A DNA stretch of 64,000 nt from Odiellus spinosus (taxonomy: Eukaryota; Arthropoda; Arachnida; Opiliones; Phalangiidae): positions 8,896,959-8,960,958 of the forward strand of contig OY987233.1 of assembly GCA_963920705.1 (NCBI GenBank), read 5' to 3'. This document shows positions 12,204-23,482 of this stretch, one piece after another. Position numbers and translations under genes: made by a program. The notes under the pieces were generated by a model. The model was not told the origin of the DNA, did no database searches, and saw nothing but the letters and a program-made list of their open reading frames with translations. The number at the start of each line of letters is the position of its first letter. The first letter of the stretch is position 1.

Positions 12204-14538
12204 ATGGAATTCATTGTTATTTCCGTGTATTTAATGGGAATTTTAAGTTTAGGTAAGTTGTTTTCAACTTAATTACTTAATATTAATTTATAGTCATCAC
12301 GCAACATCATATAAATGTTAATGTTTTTATTGACATTAATTTTAATCTGTAATTTATCTCCTAGCCAAGATTTAAATGCACAAATTAGTATTTAATTCGG
12401 ATATAATTTCTACGCTCCTACTCAGAGTCTCAGACGCGTGTATCTTATTCGTTAACAGGATTTAATGACGAAACATATTTGCATACCTTCTGATTTTGGG
12501 ATTTAATTAAAAGGAGAACCTTGGCCACTAATTAATAGACACCCTTGTACCTTTGGTTTAATAAAATTCCCGCTCACGCGCTGCGGCATTTAACGTATTT
12601 AGCATTACCAAAAGCTTAAATCAGTTACGTAATTGGTGCGGAAAGTGCATGGTTAAATATAAGTTAATTTTAATTTCAATGTCTTGCCGCTAGGTGACAC
12701 AATTACTTTAAATTGAGAGTTATTTAGAAGGAAGTATATAGATATGAATCAGTTGGAGATTATCTCCCATTGTCCAACCATAACAGTATCTATTCAATTA
12801 CAAAAGTATTATCTAGTTTTGATACACATATCGGATGTAAATACTCAAATTACAAATGAAATGGCCTTCTATATGGTGTACAAATTATATTGTGTCTATC
12901 TTCATAACGTTCTGGACAATGGTGAATATTAATTTTAGTCGCGGTCACCATTTTTTCGGATGCCTATGGATTATATTTTTAGTTTTATCATACTATTAAA
13001 ATGCCATATTCAAAGTTTTACACCTCTGGGTTGACGAGTTCGAAAGAAACTTCAAAATGAAAATGTCAAAAATATATAGAACATTTTTTTTTCCCCCGAT
13101 ATATTTCTGGAGCGTAACTAACGATAATTTCCATACGAAAGGTAGTTGACTTTCTACATTTAGTACTTTTACGAAAAAGATTGCGCGAAAGCGACCTTAT
13201 CACTGGTGCCAGATCGCGACGAGAATCACCTGTAGGCTCTAGTTACAATAGTGAAATCGCGCGACCATAGTGATGACGTAGTATTGCGGGGAATTTTGAT
13301 TTTAAAAAATTCGAAAATGGCGATTATAAAACATGTTTATTTACAGTGGAATATTTAGCTTTTAACGATCTTTGCGAAATTTCTTTGCCTCCAAAACTTA
13401 AACGTAATTGAAACAACTATATTCCATCTAGGGCTTTATATGATAATTCGACCCTTGCATGAAATCACCTGCAAAAATAGTTACTCGTTAAACTTTAACG
13501 GTAAACGTATTTCAGAAAACACAGCTGACGATAGGTGAATGCTCCGAATATACAGGGTGTTTCGAAAATGGTGGTAGGACTGAGCTACAGTGAGTTCTAT
13601 GGGTCATTTTAAGACGAAAATGTTCTACGACGTTTTGTCGTACAGGGTGCCGTTTAAGAGTTACGAAATGAATCATGTGCCGATGACCCCTTAACGTACA
13701 TTAATAAACATATACTCAATGATAAAATACGCTAGTATTTAGCTGGCATTTTAATAAGCGTATTTTTTCATTGGTTATGTGTTTATTATAACCCACTGTA
13801 GCTCGGTCCTATGACCAGTTTCGAAGCATCCTGTATATTATATGGTAACTCAATGGCCCAAAGTCTCATCAATTTCCAAATACGCTAACATCTTTAGCAA
13901 TCGCATTCGATTTAAAAAACATTTTTCTCAAATTATAAGCTTTCTAAAATTACCGTAATTTTGGTAATTTACCGAATCACGGTAATTTACCGGAGTTCAA
14001 AAAATTATTTGTAATTGAATTTCTGCGATTTTTAAATGTTTAATTATTTTCTTTTAAACGGTTCAAATATCTAATTTCTGACTAAAAAACCCCTACACTC
14101 GTGAAAAATGCAATGTTTCGCTTTGAATTGATAGTGCTAGCTTGTAAGTTATTCAGATATAAAAAAAGGATTTTAAGATGTCCTTATCGACGCCAATCAA
14201 TAAATATACTCGTACACGATTTAAAAAGTTAAACTTAAACTTTTAGGAGCAAATAGTTCACTTTTAATCGAAAAAAAAAAAAAAAATGGTAATTTTACCA
14301 TCTGGATTAGGATTCTAGTTTTTTTCTGCTAACTTCCCTAATTCTCCAAAAGTTTTATGACAGGGTTTGGGCAAGATAATCCACAAATATTTAGTTAATC
14401 AGTTAATTATTAATAATAATCGGTTACATTTTTACATTACATTAAATTTATCATCGACTTTCCGTGGATAATTTCAAATTATGAATAAATAAAGATTGAA
14501 TAATCAGAAATATCTTGTCTAAACCTCTATCCAAAAGT

Positions 14539-14578
<40 letters not shown>

Positions 14579-17500
14579 TGCAATATAAGTTTTGGGTTAA
14601 ACTTATACAAATTAGTATTTGAAGAAAAATACGTCCAACGAATGGAGAACAAGTTTTTGGGAAATTTATATTGTTATAGATTAATTATGACACTAATTTT
14701 TATAACGCGGTAATTTACATTTACAATCTTTTTACAATTTCATTTTGTTTTTACAGCTGATAAACTAAACTAGGCGCAAGCGACGTCCTTATTTATGCTC
14801 CATTGGTCATAAATCATTTTAAAGGGAGCCTGAAGAAAAATAGAATCCCTATTTTGTTGTTGATAAAACAGTAGTACTGCAATAAAAAAAGACCCTTCCT
14901 CCATTGAAATTGTTTTACTCCACTTAATTTCTCTAAAATTAAGATTTACCCTCGACTTATTTAAATAGTCCACCATCTTGTTAAATGTAGAAAAAGGGAT
15001 ACCAGCCAATCAGAATTTTACTTTTGGGGGAAATTTTATGGGAAATACGGTGCCACCTTTTGGTGGCTTTCCTCTTGAATATATAATACTGTACTAAAAT
15101 GACGAGATTTTGATTGGCTCGTAGCCCCTTCTATTCGAGCGGGATTCAAAATGGTGGTCGACCTGTAGGCTCAGAATTTCAAAGTACTTATTTAAATAAT
15201 CGTTTTTTTTTTTTTGTAATTTAATTATTTTAGATACTTTTTTGTATACTAAATAATCTTTTTTATGGTCAGAGAAATCTAAAAATTAAGTCATCGTATA
15301 TTACAAACTATTTGCTTCAGTCTCCCTTTAAAAGCGGGGATTTGAACAGAACATCGGTTTTCCATATGATTTGGTTATATCTCAAGTTCAGTGCGCGTTG
15401 CTATAATTCGTTCTTAGGATGTTTTGTACCTTAGACGAATTATTTTCCGTTGGAACTCTTACTTCTAAGAAAACCCCTTAAGCCCTTGACAAAAATGTAT
15501 AAAGTGAGGCTGGCAAGGTTTTGGTTTAGCTCCAAATGGAATTTTGAATAGCATTTTCGGAAGATCGTTGAAAAGAGACTCTATATATACACATAAGCCA
15601 TACAAAATTACAGCGACAGTAAAAATGTATACTTTATAAACGCTCACCAGGAATTTTTTAAAACAAAATTTCCCCAATACTACAGTTCGTGCGATCTTTT
15701 CGGTGAAAGTACTTAATACAGAAACTCCTACCTTTCATATGAAAAGTATGTTTGAATACTATCCTAAACAAAACTACGACATAAATCTGAACTTTTCTTA
15801 ATAATGCGTCAACCAAAAGATGTAAAACTTTGAAAATGGCTTTTTAATGGTATGAAAAAACTAAAAATTTGTTTCTTAGTCTTTGAAACAATTGTGAGAG
15901 CTATCCTATCTACTATTGGTTGGTCCTCTGCTAAAATTATTTCTGTTCTTTATTAGTCATAGTGTTCATTTCATATTGAACCTTGAACCGACCAATAGAG
16001 AACTACAACCAATCATATCAACAAACGACGTTGACCAATCATGTTGGAATTAAGATTTGTACTCCTGTTAGCCCCATGGAATTTATTTATATTTCAAAAT
16101 ACTAATGCTATAAGTTATTTCAGCACCAAAACTGTCAAAAATATTAACATCAATTCACTTAGTTATTTTCTATCATAGATTACTTGTATTTTTTTAGGAT
16201 ATATTAGGATTTTTAAGTGTTTTGGATGATGATCAAATTTAGTCGAATATTTTACTATTTATAGCTCTTAAGTCGTTGCGGTTCGAATTTAAACGAATTT
16301 TTATAATAGCTAAATAAAGTCAGTATGTGTTTACAACAGCTTAGAAGGGAGATTATCCACTTTGTATAAGAAAACCAATCGTTCAGATTAATAATAGCGT
16401 AGAGCTATAGACACAGTGAAAACGAATTTTGACTTGCACATTATAGTTTAAAATTCGTCGGTTTATTATTGTTGAAAATCTGTTTCCTCCCACACATTAG
16501 GGTAAAAAAATTAGTCTTTGTTCAACAAAGTGAATAAGGGTGACTCAGTTTTAGAGGAAGATTTAAATAATTTTCTTCGCTACTACATTGTTAGTGATTC
16601 TCTAATATCGGCAATACTCCACCGCAGATGAAGAATATAAACATGGATTAATAATCAGCTTTCCTAAGGATAGACAGCAAGCAGAAAAAGTTCCAAAATT
16701 ATTTAGTCCTTCTAGTGAAATTCGAAGAATCTATGGTAGAGCTCAACCTTTATCAAAACTCATAGTTTGTCCTTGAGAGAATCGAAACAAGGCTTCGCGA
16801 CTTTCAAAGCTTTCGAAATTGCTTTAGTTCGATTGCCTAGTACGATTGGACGTGGAAAGGCTTCTGATCCTACTTATCTTTAGAATCATTTGTAACATCA
16901 GTAAGATGGAGAGGGTTTTGACTGTTGCGCGGAAAAATAGGTCTTTAACATCCAAAACTAGGGAAAAACGTTTTGCCTTAGCTCAAACAGGTGCAGAGGG
17001 CTGTAAAAATTGGGGGATTATAATTAAGAGTTTTTTTTTTGTTTTTTGTTTTTTTTTTTTTTTTGCAGTCACAAAATTGCCTCCTACTTCCGGTTTTCCT
17101 TTGTGTAATTCTTCCGTGGCTCCATTAGGACTAGAAATGGAATAGCATTCCATTTGATGATAAGCCCATAACATTTAACGCTTACGCGTTCACTGAATAT
17201 ACGAAATAAAAATTAAGATTGGGCTCACAGAAACGGGATTAAGGATTAAAAAAAATGTTCTTTCACGTTTTTATAACCTTCTCCTTCTTATGAGGGGTTG
17301 ATTTTGATGGTTTTTGCTACTCCCTCACTTAATAAGTGGACTACATCTTTGAACGAAATGTATGAAAAGGTTTATCTCCATCTTTAGATCTTTGTTTTAA
17401 TCTTCTACTTTTGTCGAGTAATTCCTAAGTGTATTGATGAAAGGGCTCAACGTCACTAGTGCTTGGAGTTAAGAGGAAGCCATTAATGACCTTAAGATCC

Positions 17501-20500
17501 GGGTATATTCTCTATTATCATGAAACCATCACTAAAATGTGTATAGTCAGCTTTCTGATTGGTTTATCTTTCAAATTAATTAAATAATTACGAATGTAAT
17601 CATTTAACAATATTTTTTTAACGAAGTAAATTTTGTTTAATTAAACTTTCAGGTTTCAATGTTTTGGGATCAACTGTTCAACGACTTGACAGATCAAAAA
17701 GAAGTTTTAACGATGACTCTTCAAAGGATGCCGAAGAAAACAGTTTTTGCAAGGTTAGGAAAAGTTTTGGTGTGAGAATGGCTGGAATAAGTAAATTCAG
17801 TGAACGCGCAAACATTCAATGTTATGAGGCTGATCGTCAAGTGTTATGCTATTCCTATCCCCGAAAAAATATTTGAATTGACTTGCTCAACTTGTTTCTT
17901 TGATCTCACTGATTACGTTACATGCCTTTTACTGACGATTATACTAAACTGAACAAGTTGAACAAGCTAAATACAAATATTTTATATATTTACCCATATT
18001 AATTACCGTCGGTTGAAAATTTGTATTTAAACTGTTTGCATTTTGTAATCGTCATATTCGAAATTTTTTAAAATCAAAAATACGAGATAGTTCTTAGCGT
18101 GACAATTATTGATTCAAACGCGTTCTGGCCATCTCATTAAAGTTCCTAATCCAGAAAGTCTTACCTTTCATTTTAAACTTAGTTTAATTTTCATAAAAAC
18201 TCGTCAAGCCATAGATGTAAATTGGTTTATATTAATTTGTATGAAAAACTTAAAAAATACAAAGATCGAAAAAGTGTGACCATATCGCTTTAATTTTTTT
18301 TAATTCAATCCAACGTGCGGAACTATAAAAAACTAAAACATACTAATCTTTATCGATTAATTCCTTATTCGTAGGTGGCGTCTCCTGTAAGAGTTAACAC
18401 TACTGAAAGGTTGCATCGCTTACGCCAACGTATAAGATTTTACGACCTCGATGCCTACATAGTATCTTCGGATGATGAACATCAGGTTTGATAATAAATG
18501 ACAGTGTTGAAATTTGGAAATAATCCTTCTTAATTTACTAATAGTATCCAATCTTAGAAACAGTAATATTTCCAGCAGAAACTCAGTTTTCTTTGTATTA
18601 ATATCTACTGTTTGCAAGTCTGGATTCTATTACATAACGTCATAGGCTAAAGACGCGCAACTAGTAGGAAGTTAAGGATATCATTTTTCGTAAACTTGTA
18701 CTGTTTTCACTATACCTTCGCCAGAATAGATCTAAATCTGTGATTTAGATCTCTTGATAACAGTGTGCGGTGGATAGAATCACTTAACACAAATTTGTAG
18801 ATGAACATTCGCAGTATATGTTTTGTAATCATTTTTCTTAAATTTCTCCATCTGTTTTTCTAGGTTTCGAACTTGGTCTCGTAAACCTTTTGTTATGGTA
18901 CCAATTGACTCAATATTCCATCTTTTTACAGAGCGAATACGTTGCTAATCACGACAAAAGAAGGCCGTACATTACCGGTTTCAGCGGGTCAAGTGGTAAG
19001 TAATTTATGAATTGAAATAAGTACGCCATACTTGACACTTTTAATCCATATGGTGATGGACAGGGACTGCGGTCATTTTGAGGGAAGATTTAGCAGCTTT
19101 ATGGACAGACAGTCGATATTACATCCAAGCCGAAGAGGAATTAGATTGCAATTGGATTTTAATGAAAGACCAATTAACGGGAACTCCAACACTGACCGAT
19201 TGGATTATTAAGCACGTTCCCAAAGGTCATTTGGTTGGTGCTGATCCTAGCCTCGTTGCGTTCAGAACGGTACCTTTTTCGCTTGACCCTTATGATAAGC
19301 ACCCCTCGAAAAAACCGAATTAAGAGCGTCTCTCCAACATGATTATGAATTGCATTTAGTAGTGGACCGAATGGGACGAAAAGTTTACGTCAGCCGGAAT
19401 AAATTTGTTATCCAATATCAGTAACTTGGTGGATGAAATTTGGAAGACAACGAACGGCAGGGAACCCGAACCGAATGGAAAGATCGTCGTACATGATTTG
19501 TCTTATACAGGTTTGGTTTCGAAACTTGAAATTCAAATTATTCTAGATACTATAAAATATGTTCTTAACCGCTTGTATTTAAAATCATTGTAGGCAAGTC
19601 TTGGACAGACAAGGTCACTGACGTGCGTTCGAGTCTTACGAAGAAAAATGTTGACGCTCTTATTGTGACTGATTTGAGTGAAATTGCTTGTAAGTATATC
19701 TACCATTAATTAATTTGAGTCAAAAGTTCGTTGCTTCTACCCAAATACTATACGTAACATAACCAAACCAGTATAAGCATAATCTAGTTCACATTAGTTA
19801 GGATTTTTCATACTAAGTTCATAATAAATCCTCTATTATTTTGCGTCTATAGCAACATTTCAAACAGATTTTTATTTTATTTTTCAAGGGCTTTTTAATT
19901 TAAGAGGATCAGATGTACCGTATGTTCCAGTTTTTAAAGCTTATGCTTTCTTGACCACTAAGGATATAACGTAAGTTACGCTGTAACAACAGATAGGCCT
20001 TGCAACATATCCTTGTAATTTTTTAACCATATTACAGGTTGTATGTTAAGCCAAATCGTCTAACTCAAAATGCGATCAAACACTTGGAAAGCAATGAATG
20101 CCCGACGGAAATCGTTTGCGAAAAGGTGCTTATTAACCAATTAAATACAAAAGTACTTTAGCGTTAGATATTTTTCCCACAACTATATATGATATTGTAA
20201 AGCAAAATAAAACAAACCCCAAACCCCAAAATCGAAAGGCCCACGTGGTAGATGGAGCTTTCTCAACCACGGGGTCTGGTATTGAACCCAAATATGTAGT
20301 AATCCCCAAGTAGGGATTAAGCTAATCTTCTGATTAATCGTGAATCTAGATTCACGATTAATCAGAAGATTAGCTTTGTTTTGTACGTAATTTCGAAGGT
20401 AGCTACAATTGTTAAGATTCGAACTCTACCTATAACACTTCGGATTAACTTAAATTTTATTTCAAAATGTTTTTCTTAGGTTAGAGTTATGAACTACACA

Positions 20501-23482
20501 GATCTGTTTTCTGATGTTAAATCAGTTTTACGAGCGGCAAGCTATAAAGTAATTATTTCACCAGCCGCTAGTTTCAAAATCTACAACAGTATACCAAAGG
20601 TAATTAGACGGCTATGTATTGGTTTGATATCTATGGCTGGCTGGCTGTTCATATTAACAATTTTATTGACTAACCAAACGCCGTATTTTCTTTGGTTTCA
20701 GGCTCAAGTATTATCAGAAAAGTCACCTGTTCTTGAAATGATGACCGTTAAAAATTCAGTGGAGGCAAAAGGAATGGAAAATGCAATGGTGAGCATCTAT
20801 AAATTTTTTAAGGGCAATACGCTATTTCATACGCCAAACGAATGTTCCGGTGAGATAACCGTGTACCGACCCCGGCCCTTGAATATGCTCAGGATATTTG
20901 TCGTTTTTTGATTAGTTAGGGTTAGATGAATGGTGACGTGACTACTTGTTGTCACATCCCTTAAGATCTTCTCCTGGACACTTACAATACTATGATTTCA
21001 TGTAAAATTATTTCAATATTTTTAGCTGAGAGACTCCGTAACTTTGGTAGACTTTTTCGCCCTTCTCGAAGAAGGAATAATGAAAGGGGAACAATATGAC
21101 GAAATCAGCGCCGCCGCCAAAGTAGAAGAACTTAGAAGGTGAGCATTCTTCTATAAATCCCATACATCTAGTGGCTTTGGGAATTAATATATAAACCTAC
21201 TAATTATCTAGCAAAAACGATTTATCGAAAGGTCCCAGTTTTGAAACCATATCAGCATTTGGATCAAACGCCGCATTAGCCCACTATACGCCACAAAAGG
21301 CAACAAACAAAGTGATCGATAAAAGCAGCCTTTACTTGCTTGACTCCGGTGGTCAATACTTGTAAAATATTACGAAATAATTAAGTATTTTCGTTCGAGT
21401 TCAATTTAATTTAATTGTTTTAGAGATGGTACGACTGACGTTACCCGAACTCTACATTTTGGAGACCCGACAGACTTCCAGAAGGTCAATACTTTTTCTT
21501 TGTTTTATCATACGGAATTATGACGTCAGATAAAGATTAATAAAAATATTCCGAGGAAGTCATAAGTCATATAATTATTATTGTAGGAAGCGTACACGCG
21601 TGTGTTACAAGGATCTATTGATCTCGCCAATGCGGTTTTTCCGCTTGGAACCAGTAGTAAGGTTACCAAACTATGAATTGGGCAACTGACCTCCCTAAAC
21701 ACTAACGACTTATCGCTCTGCCCTATTAATAGGCACAGCTATTGAAGTTTTGTCCAGACAGTATTTATATTTGTACGGCCTTGATTACGGCCATGGTACT
21801 GGGCACGGCGTTGGATCTTATTTGAGCGTTCACGAATGTATGTTCTTTTTCAAGGCACACGCGAATCAACTAAACTTCATATTTTTTTATTTTTCTAAAC
21901 AATTATAGATCCTCCTTTAATATCAAAACCGTCTCGGAATGCAAATGTGGACCAAATGAAAGCTGGCATGTTCACTTCCATTGGTAATATATGCTTCTAG
22001 AAAATCTACAATATATCTTGTTCGAAAGTTTGAAATAAATACCCCAAATTGGCTACTTTTATTTGTAGAACCTGGATTTTATCAAGAAGGAGATTTTGGA
22101 ATCAGAATAGAATCAATTTTTAAAATAGTTGAAGCCGAAACTGAGGTAGAGGATAATCTAAAATTTATTTCAGATAAAAAATTTAATTTGTATTTTCACA
22201 TTCAGTACAATTTCAACAATGCTACGTTCCTAAAATTTCAGCCGGTAGTATTTGTGCCATTTGAACCCAAACTAATTAAGACAGATTTGCTGACTAAAGC
22301 GCAAGTAATTATTTTACAGTACTGTCAATAATTTGATTTCAGCAGAAAGCTTATTCGGAAGCGACTGGTCAAGGGTGGAGCTCGCTGCCAAACTCCTTTC
22401 GTTATCAATATCATTACTAAAGACAAGAAAGGGTAAAAGTTACGCAGGAATATTTTTAGGGGCGCTTCGAATTGAGGGAGTTACCTACAAACGTTTTGAA
22501 ATTTAATTAAGTGACGTCTATAAAATGAATTTTTATTAATTTAAGGCTATAAATTCTAAAGATATTAGAGAAAACCCAATTTGAAAATTTTAAATCCAAA
22601 TTTATGCAAAAAACTTTAAAAAATTATAACTCGAGAAATAATTTTTTTGGAGTCTGAAACTTGGTAAATATCAGTTTCTTACGCTTATATATCCGTAGAA
22701 AAATAATGGTTGAAATTTAAAATTAGGCCCTTTTTCCTCAAGTCGAATTCACATGGATTTACCCTTGTACGTAACATAAAGGCCGAGAGAGAGGGTATGG
22801 GAAGAGGCATATATCTGTAAAGGCGGATGCACACAGACCTATTTTCACGCGTTTCACGCTCGTGCGCCCATAGAAGTACCATAAGCGCGTGAGCGTGAAA
22901 CGCGTGAAAATATTTCTGTGTGAATCCGGCTTAAGGCAGCGTTGTGTTATATGTGCGTTTGACAGTTTCATTACGTTATCTAGTAATACAAAAGTACCCT
23001 AGTTCGGAAACTGCTACTAGAAAGTCCGTACATAAGAATTCCCAGTGTAACCTTTATCCTTTCTTGCTACAGGCGATAGACTTAAAAAATGGTTAATCAT
23101 TGCTTCTACAATTGTAGCGTAAAACTGTTGGCAACTAGTTGCAAACTCGAAACTCCACCCACGACCCTTCGATTGATTTAGGGCTATGCTCAAACTGGCA
23201 CTCCTAGTCAAATTATAAACGATATTAGGATTTTTGCCATTTTGGTTAATTTAACCATTTCCTTATTTTTAACAGATAAAGTGGCTTAACAGCTACAATG
23301 CCAAAACAGTAAACCTTGTTGGCCTCGAATTGCGCAAGGCGGATAACGATAGAGCCTACAAGTGGTTAATTAAAAAGACTCCTTATATATCAGTGAATGA
23401 TTCGAACAACTTCGCAAAGTCGCTAACGTTATCTACAAGCCTTATTTGTTTCTTAGTCATAAATGCAGTAACCTTATTTTAA
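12204..23482 (+). CDS. XPNPEP2: Xaa-Pro aminopeptidase, membrane-bound XPNPEP2-like, 20 exons
   Basis: M24B metallopeptidase that removes N-terminal residues preceding proline. Exons: 12204-12252, 17653-17753, 18375-18485, 18932-18995, 19064-19269, 19363-19510, 19594-19689, 19889-19970, 20038-20125, 20480-20599, 20702-20788, 21026-21138, 21212-21361, 21424-21484, 21587-21656, 21733-21837, 21909-21983, 22069-22145, 22206-22304, 23276-23482. All phases agree, giving 702 residues. Creatinase-like N-terminal domains include [11 protein letters not shown] and [12 protein letters not shown]. Metal ligands are D466, D477, H540, E576 and E590; catalytic histidines are H446, H536 and H549. All are present, so the enzyme should be active. 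Residues 1-17 look like a signal peptide. The tail from about 684 is hydrophobic after a small-residue stretch (DSNN), as in a GPI signal. This points to the membrane-bound XPNPEP2 type rather than cytosolic XPNPEP1. Exon 1 is least certain, because it lies 5.4 kb upstream and rests on phase and hydrophobicity only. Confidence 0.88.
13551..13835. mobile_element. Mariner-like MITE with TACAGGGTGTTTCGAAA ends
   Basis: The left end TACAGGGTGTTTCGAAAATG, then GTAGGACTGAGCTACAGT, pairs with the right end (ACTGTAGCTCGGTCCTATGA, then CAGTTTCGAAGCATCCTGTA). About 36 of 42 positions match. TA dinucleotides flank both ends, as expected for Tc1/mariner target duplication. No transposase is present. TACAGGGTG-type ends are common in insect genomes. 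Confidence 0.8.
14541..14577. repeat. Poly-T run (about 37 T)
   Basis: An uninterrupted T run in the aminopeptidase intron. It could be the poly-A tail of an old retroposon on the minus strand, or simple expansion. No element body could be recognised next to it. Confidence 0.9.
14816..15334. mobile_element. MITE family D, copy 1 (TTAA-type insertion)
   Basis: Left end TTTAAAGGGAGCCTGAAG pairs with right end CTTCAGTCTCCCTTTAAA. It shares its ends and internal landmarks (CCCTTCCTCCA, GTGGCGCCACCTTTT-like core, GATTGGCTCGTA, TTATGGTC) with the copy at 57000-57415. A minus-strand frame at 14770-15009 is only a shadow of this element. The TTAA at the ends suggests a piggyBac-type origin. That is inference from target-site preference only. 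Confidence 0.75.
20319..20376. repeat. Perfect 58-bp palindrome with no spacer
   Basis: Each 29-base half is the exact reverse complement of the other, centred on TCTAGA (20345-20350). The left half begins AAGCTAATCTTCTGATTA. It sits in the aminopeptidase intron 20126-20479. As RNA it would fold into a perfect 29-bp hairpin with essentially no loop, and as DNA it could extrude a cruciform. Confidence 0.95.
22146..22205 (+). other. 60-nt stop-free mini-intron in the aminopeptidase gene
   Basis: The stretch starts GTAGAG and ends TTTTCACATTCAG. It has exactly 60 nt and no in-frame stop, so an ORF finder reads straight through it. Removing it joins ..EAETE to YNFNN.., which matches the family pattern (..KTKYNFNN.. 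in other Xaa-Pro aminopeptidases). If retained it would add 20 residues. Other introns of this gene are 62-93 nt, so 60 nt is a believable size. Confidence 0.75.
22305..23275 (+). other. Last intron of the aminopeptidase gene (971 nt)
   Basis: The intron runs from GTAATT at 22305 to ACAG at 23275. It carries a hairpin element at 22819-22932. A short frame after an alternative AG at about 22342 runs to a stop after about 26 codons. It does not match the conserved C-terminal domain, whereas the exon at 23276 does. Confidence 0.8.
22819..22932. mobile_element. MITE-like hairpin (TTTTCACGCGTTTCACGCTC arms)
   Basis: Left arm 22819-22867 and right arm 22885-22932 pair over about 45 bp. This includes an uninterrupted run TTTTCACGCGTTTCACGCTC and its complement. 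The loop is only about 17 bp. The ends read AAGGCGGATGCACACAGA and TCTGTGTGAATCCGGCTT. GC content is well above the surroundings. Confidence 0.8.

Larger units (their letters stand above)
12253..17652 (+). other. Aminopeptidase intron 1 (5.4 kb, inferred)
   Basis: The intron lies between the inferred signal-peptide exon (donor GTAAGT at 12253) and the exon at 17653 (acceptor TTTCAG). It holds a TACAGGGTG-type MITE (13551-13835), a TTAA-type MITE (14816-15334) and long T runs at about 14541-14577 and 17031-17063. A short coding-like stretch at about 16625-16775 is mentioned under findings. Otherwise AT-rich and featureless. Confidence 0.55.

Noticed and set aside
14770-15009. 79-codon minus-strand protein
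   Set aside because: It is the left half of a MITE that also occurs at 57000-57415, where the frame is not kept.
16846-17174. Frames of 99 and 63 codons on opposite strands
   Set aside because: Both run through a poly-T/poly-A tract and have no family resemblance.
22330-22412. Alternative exon after the aminopeptidase exon 19
   Set aside because: It stops after about 26 codons and lacks the conserved WLNxY...ELxK...WL C-terminal pattern, which the exon at 23276 supplies in phase.
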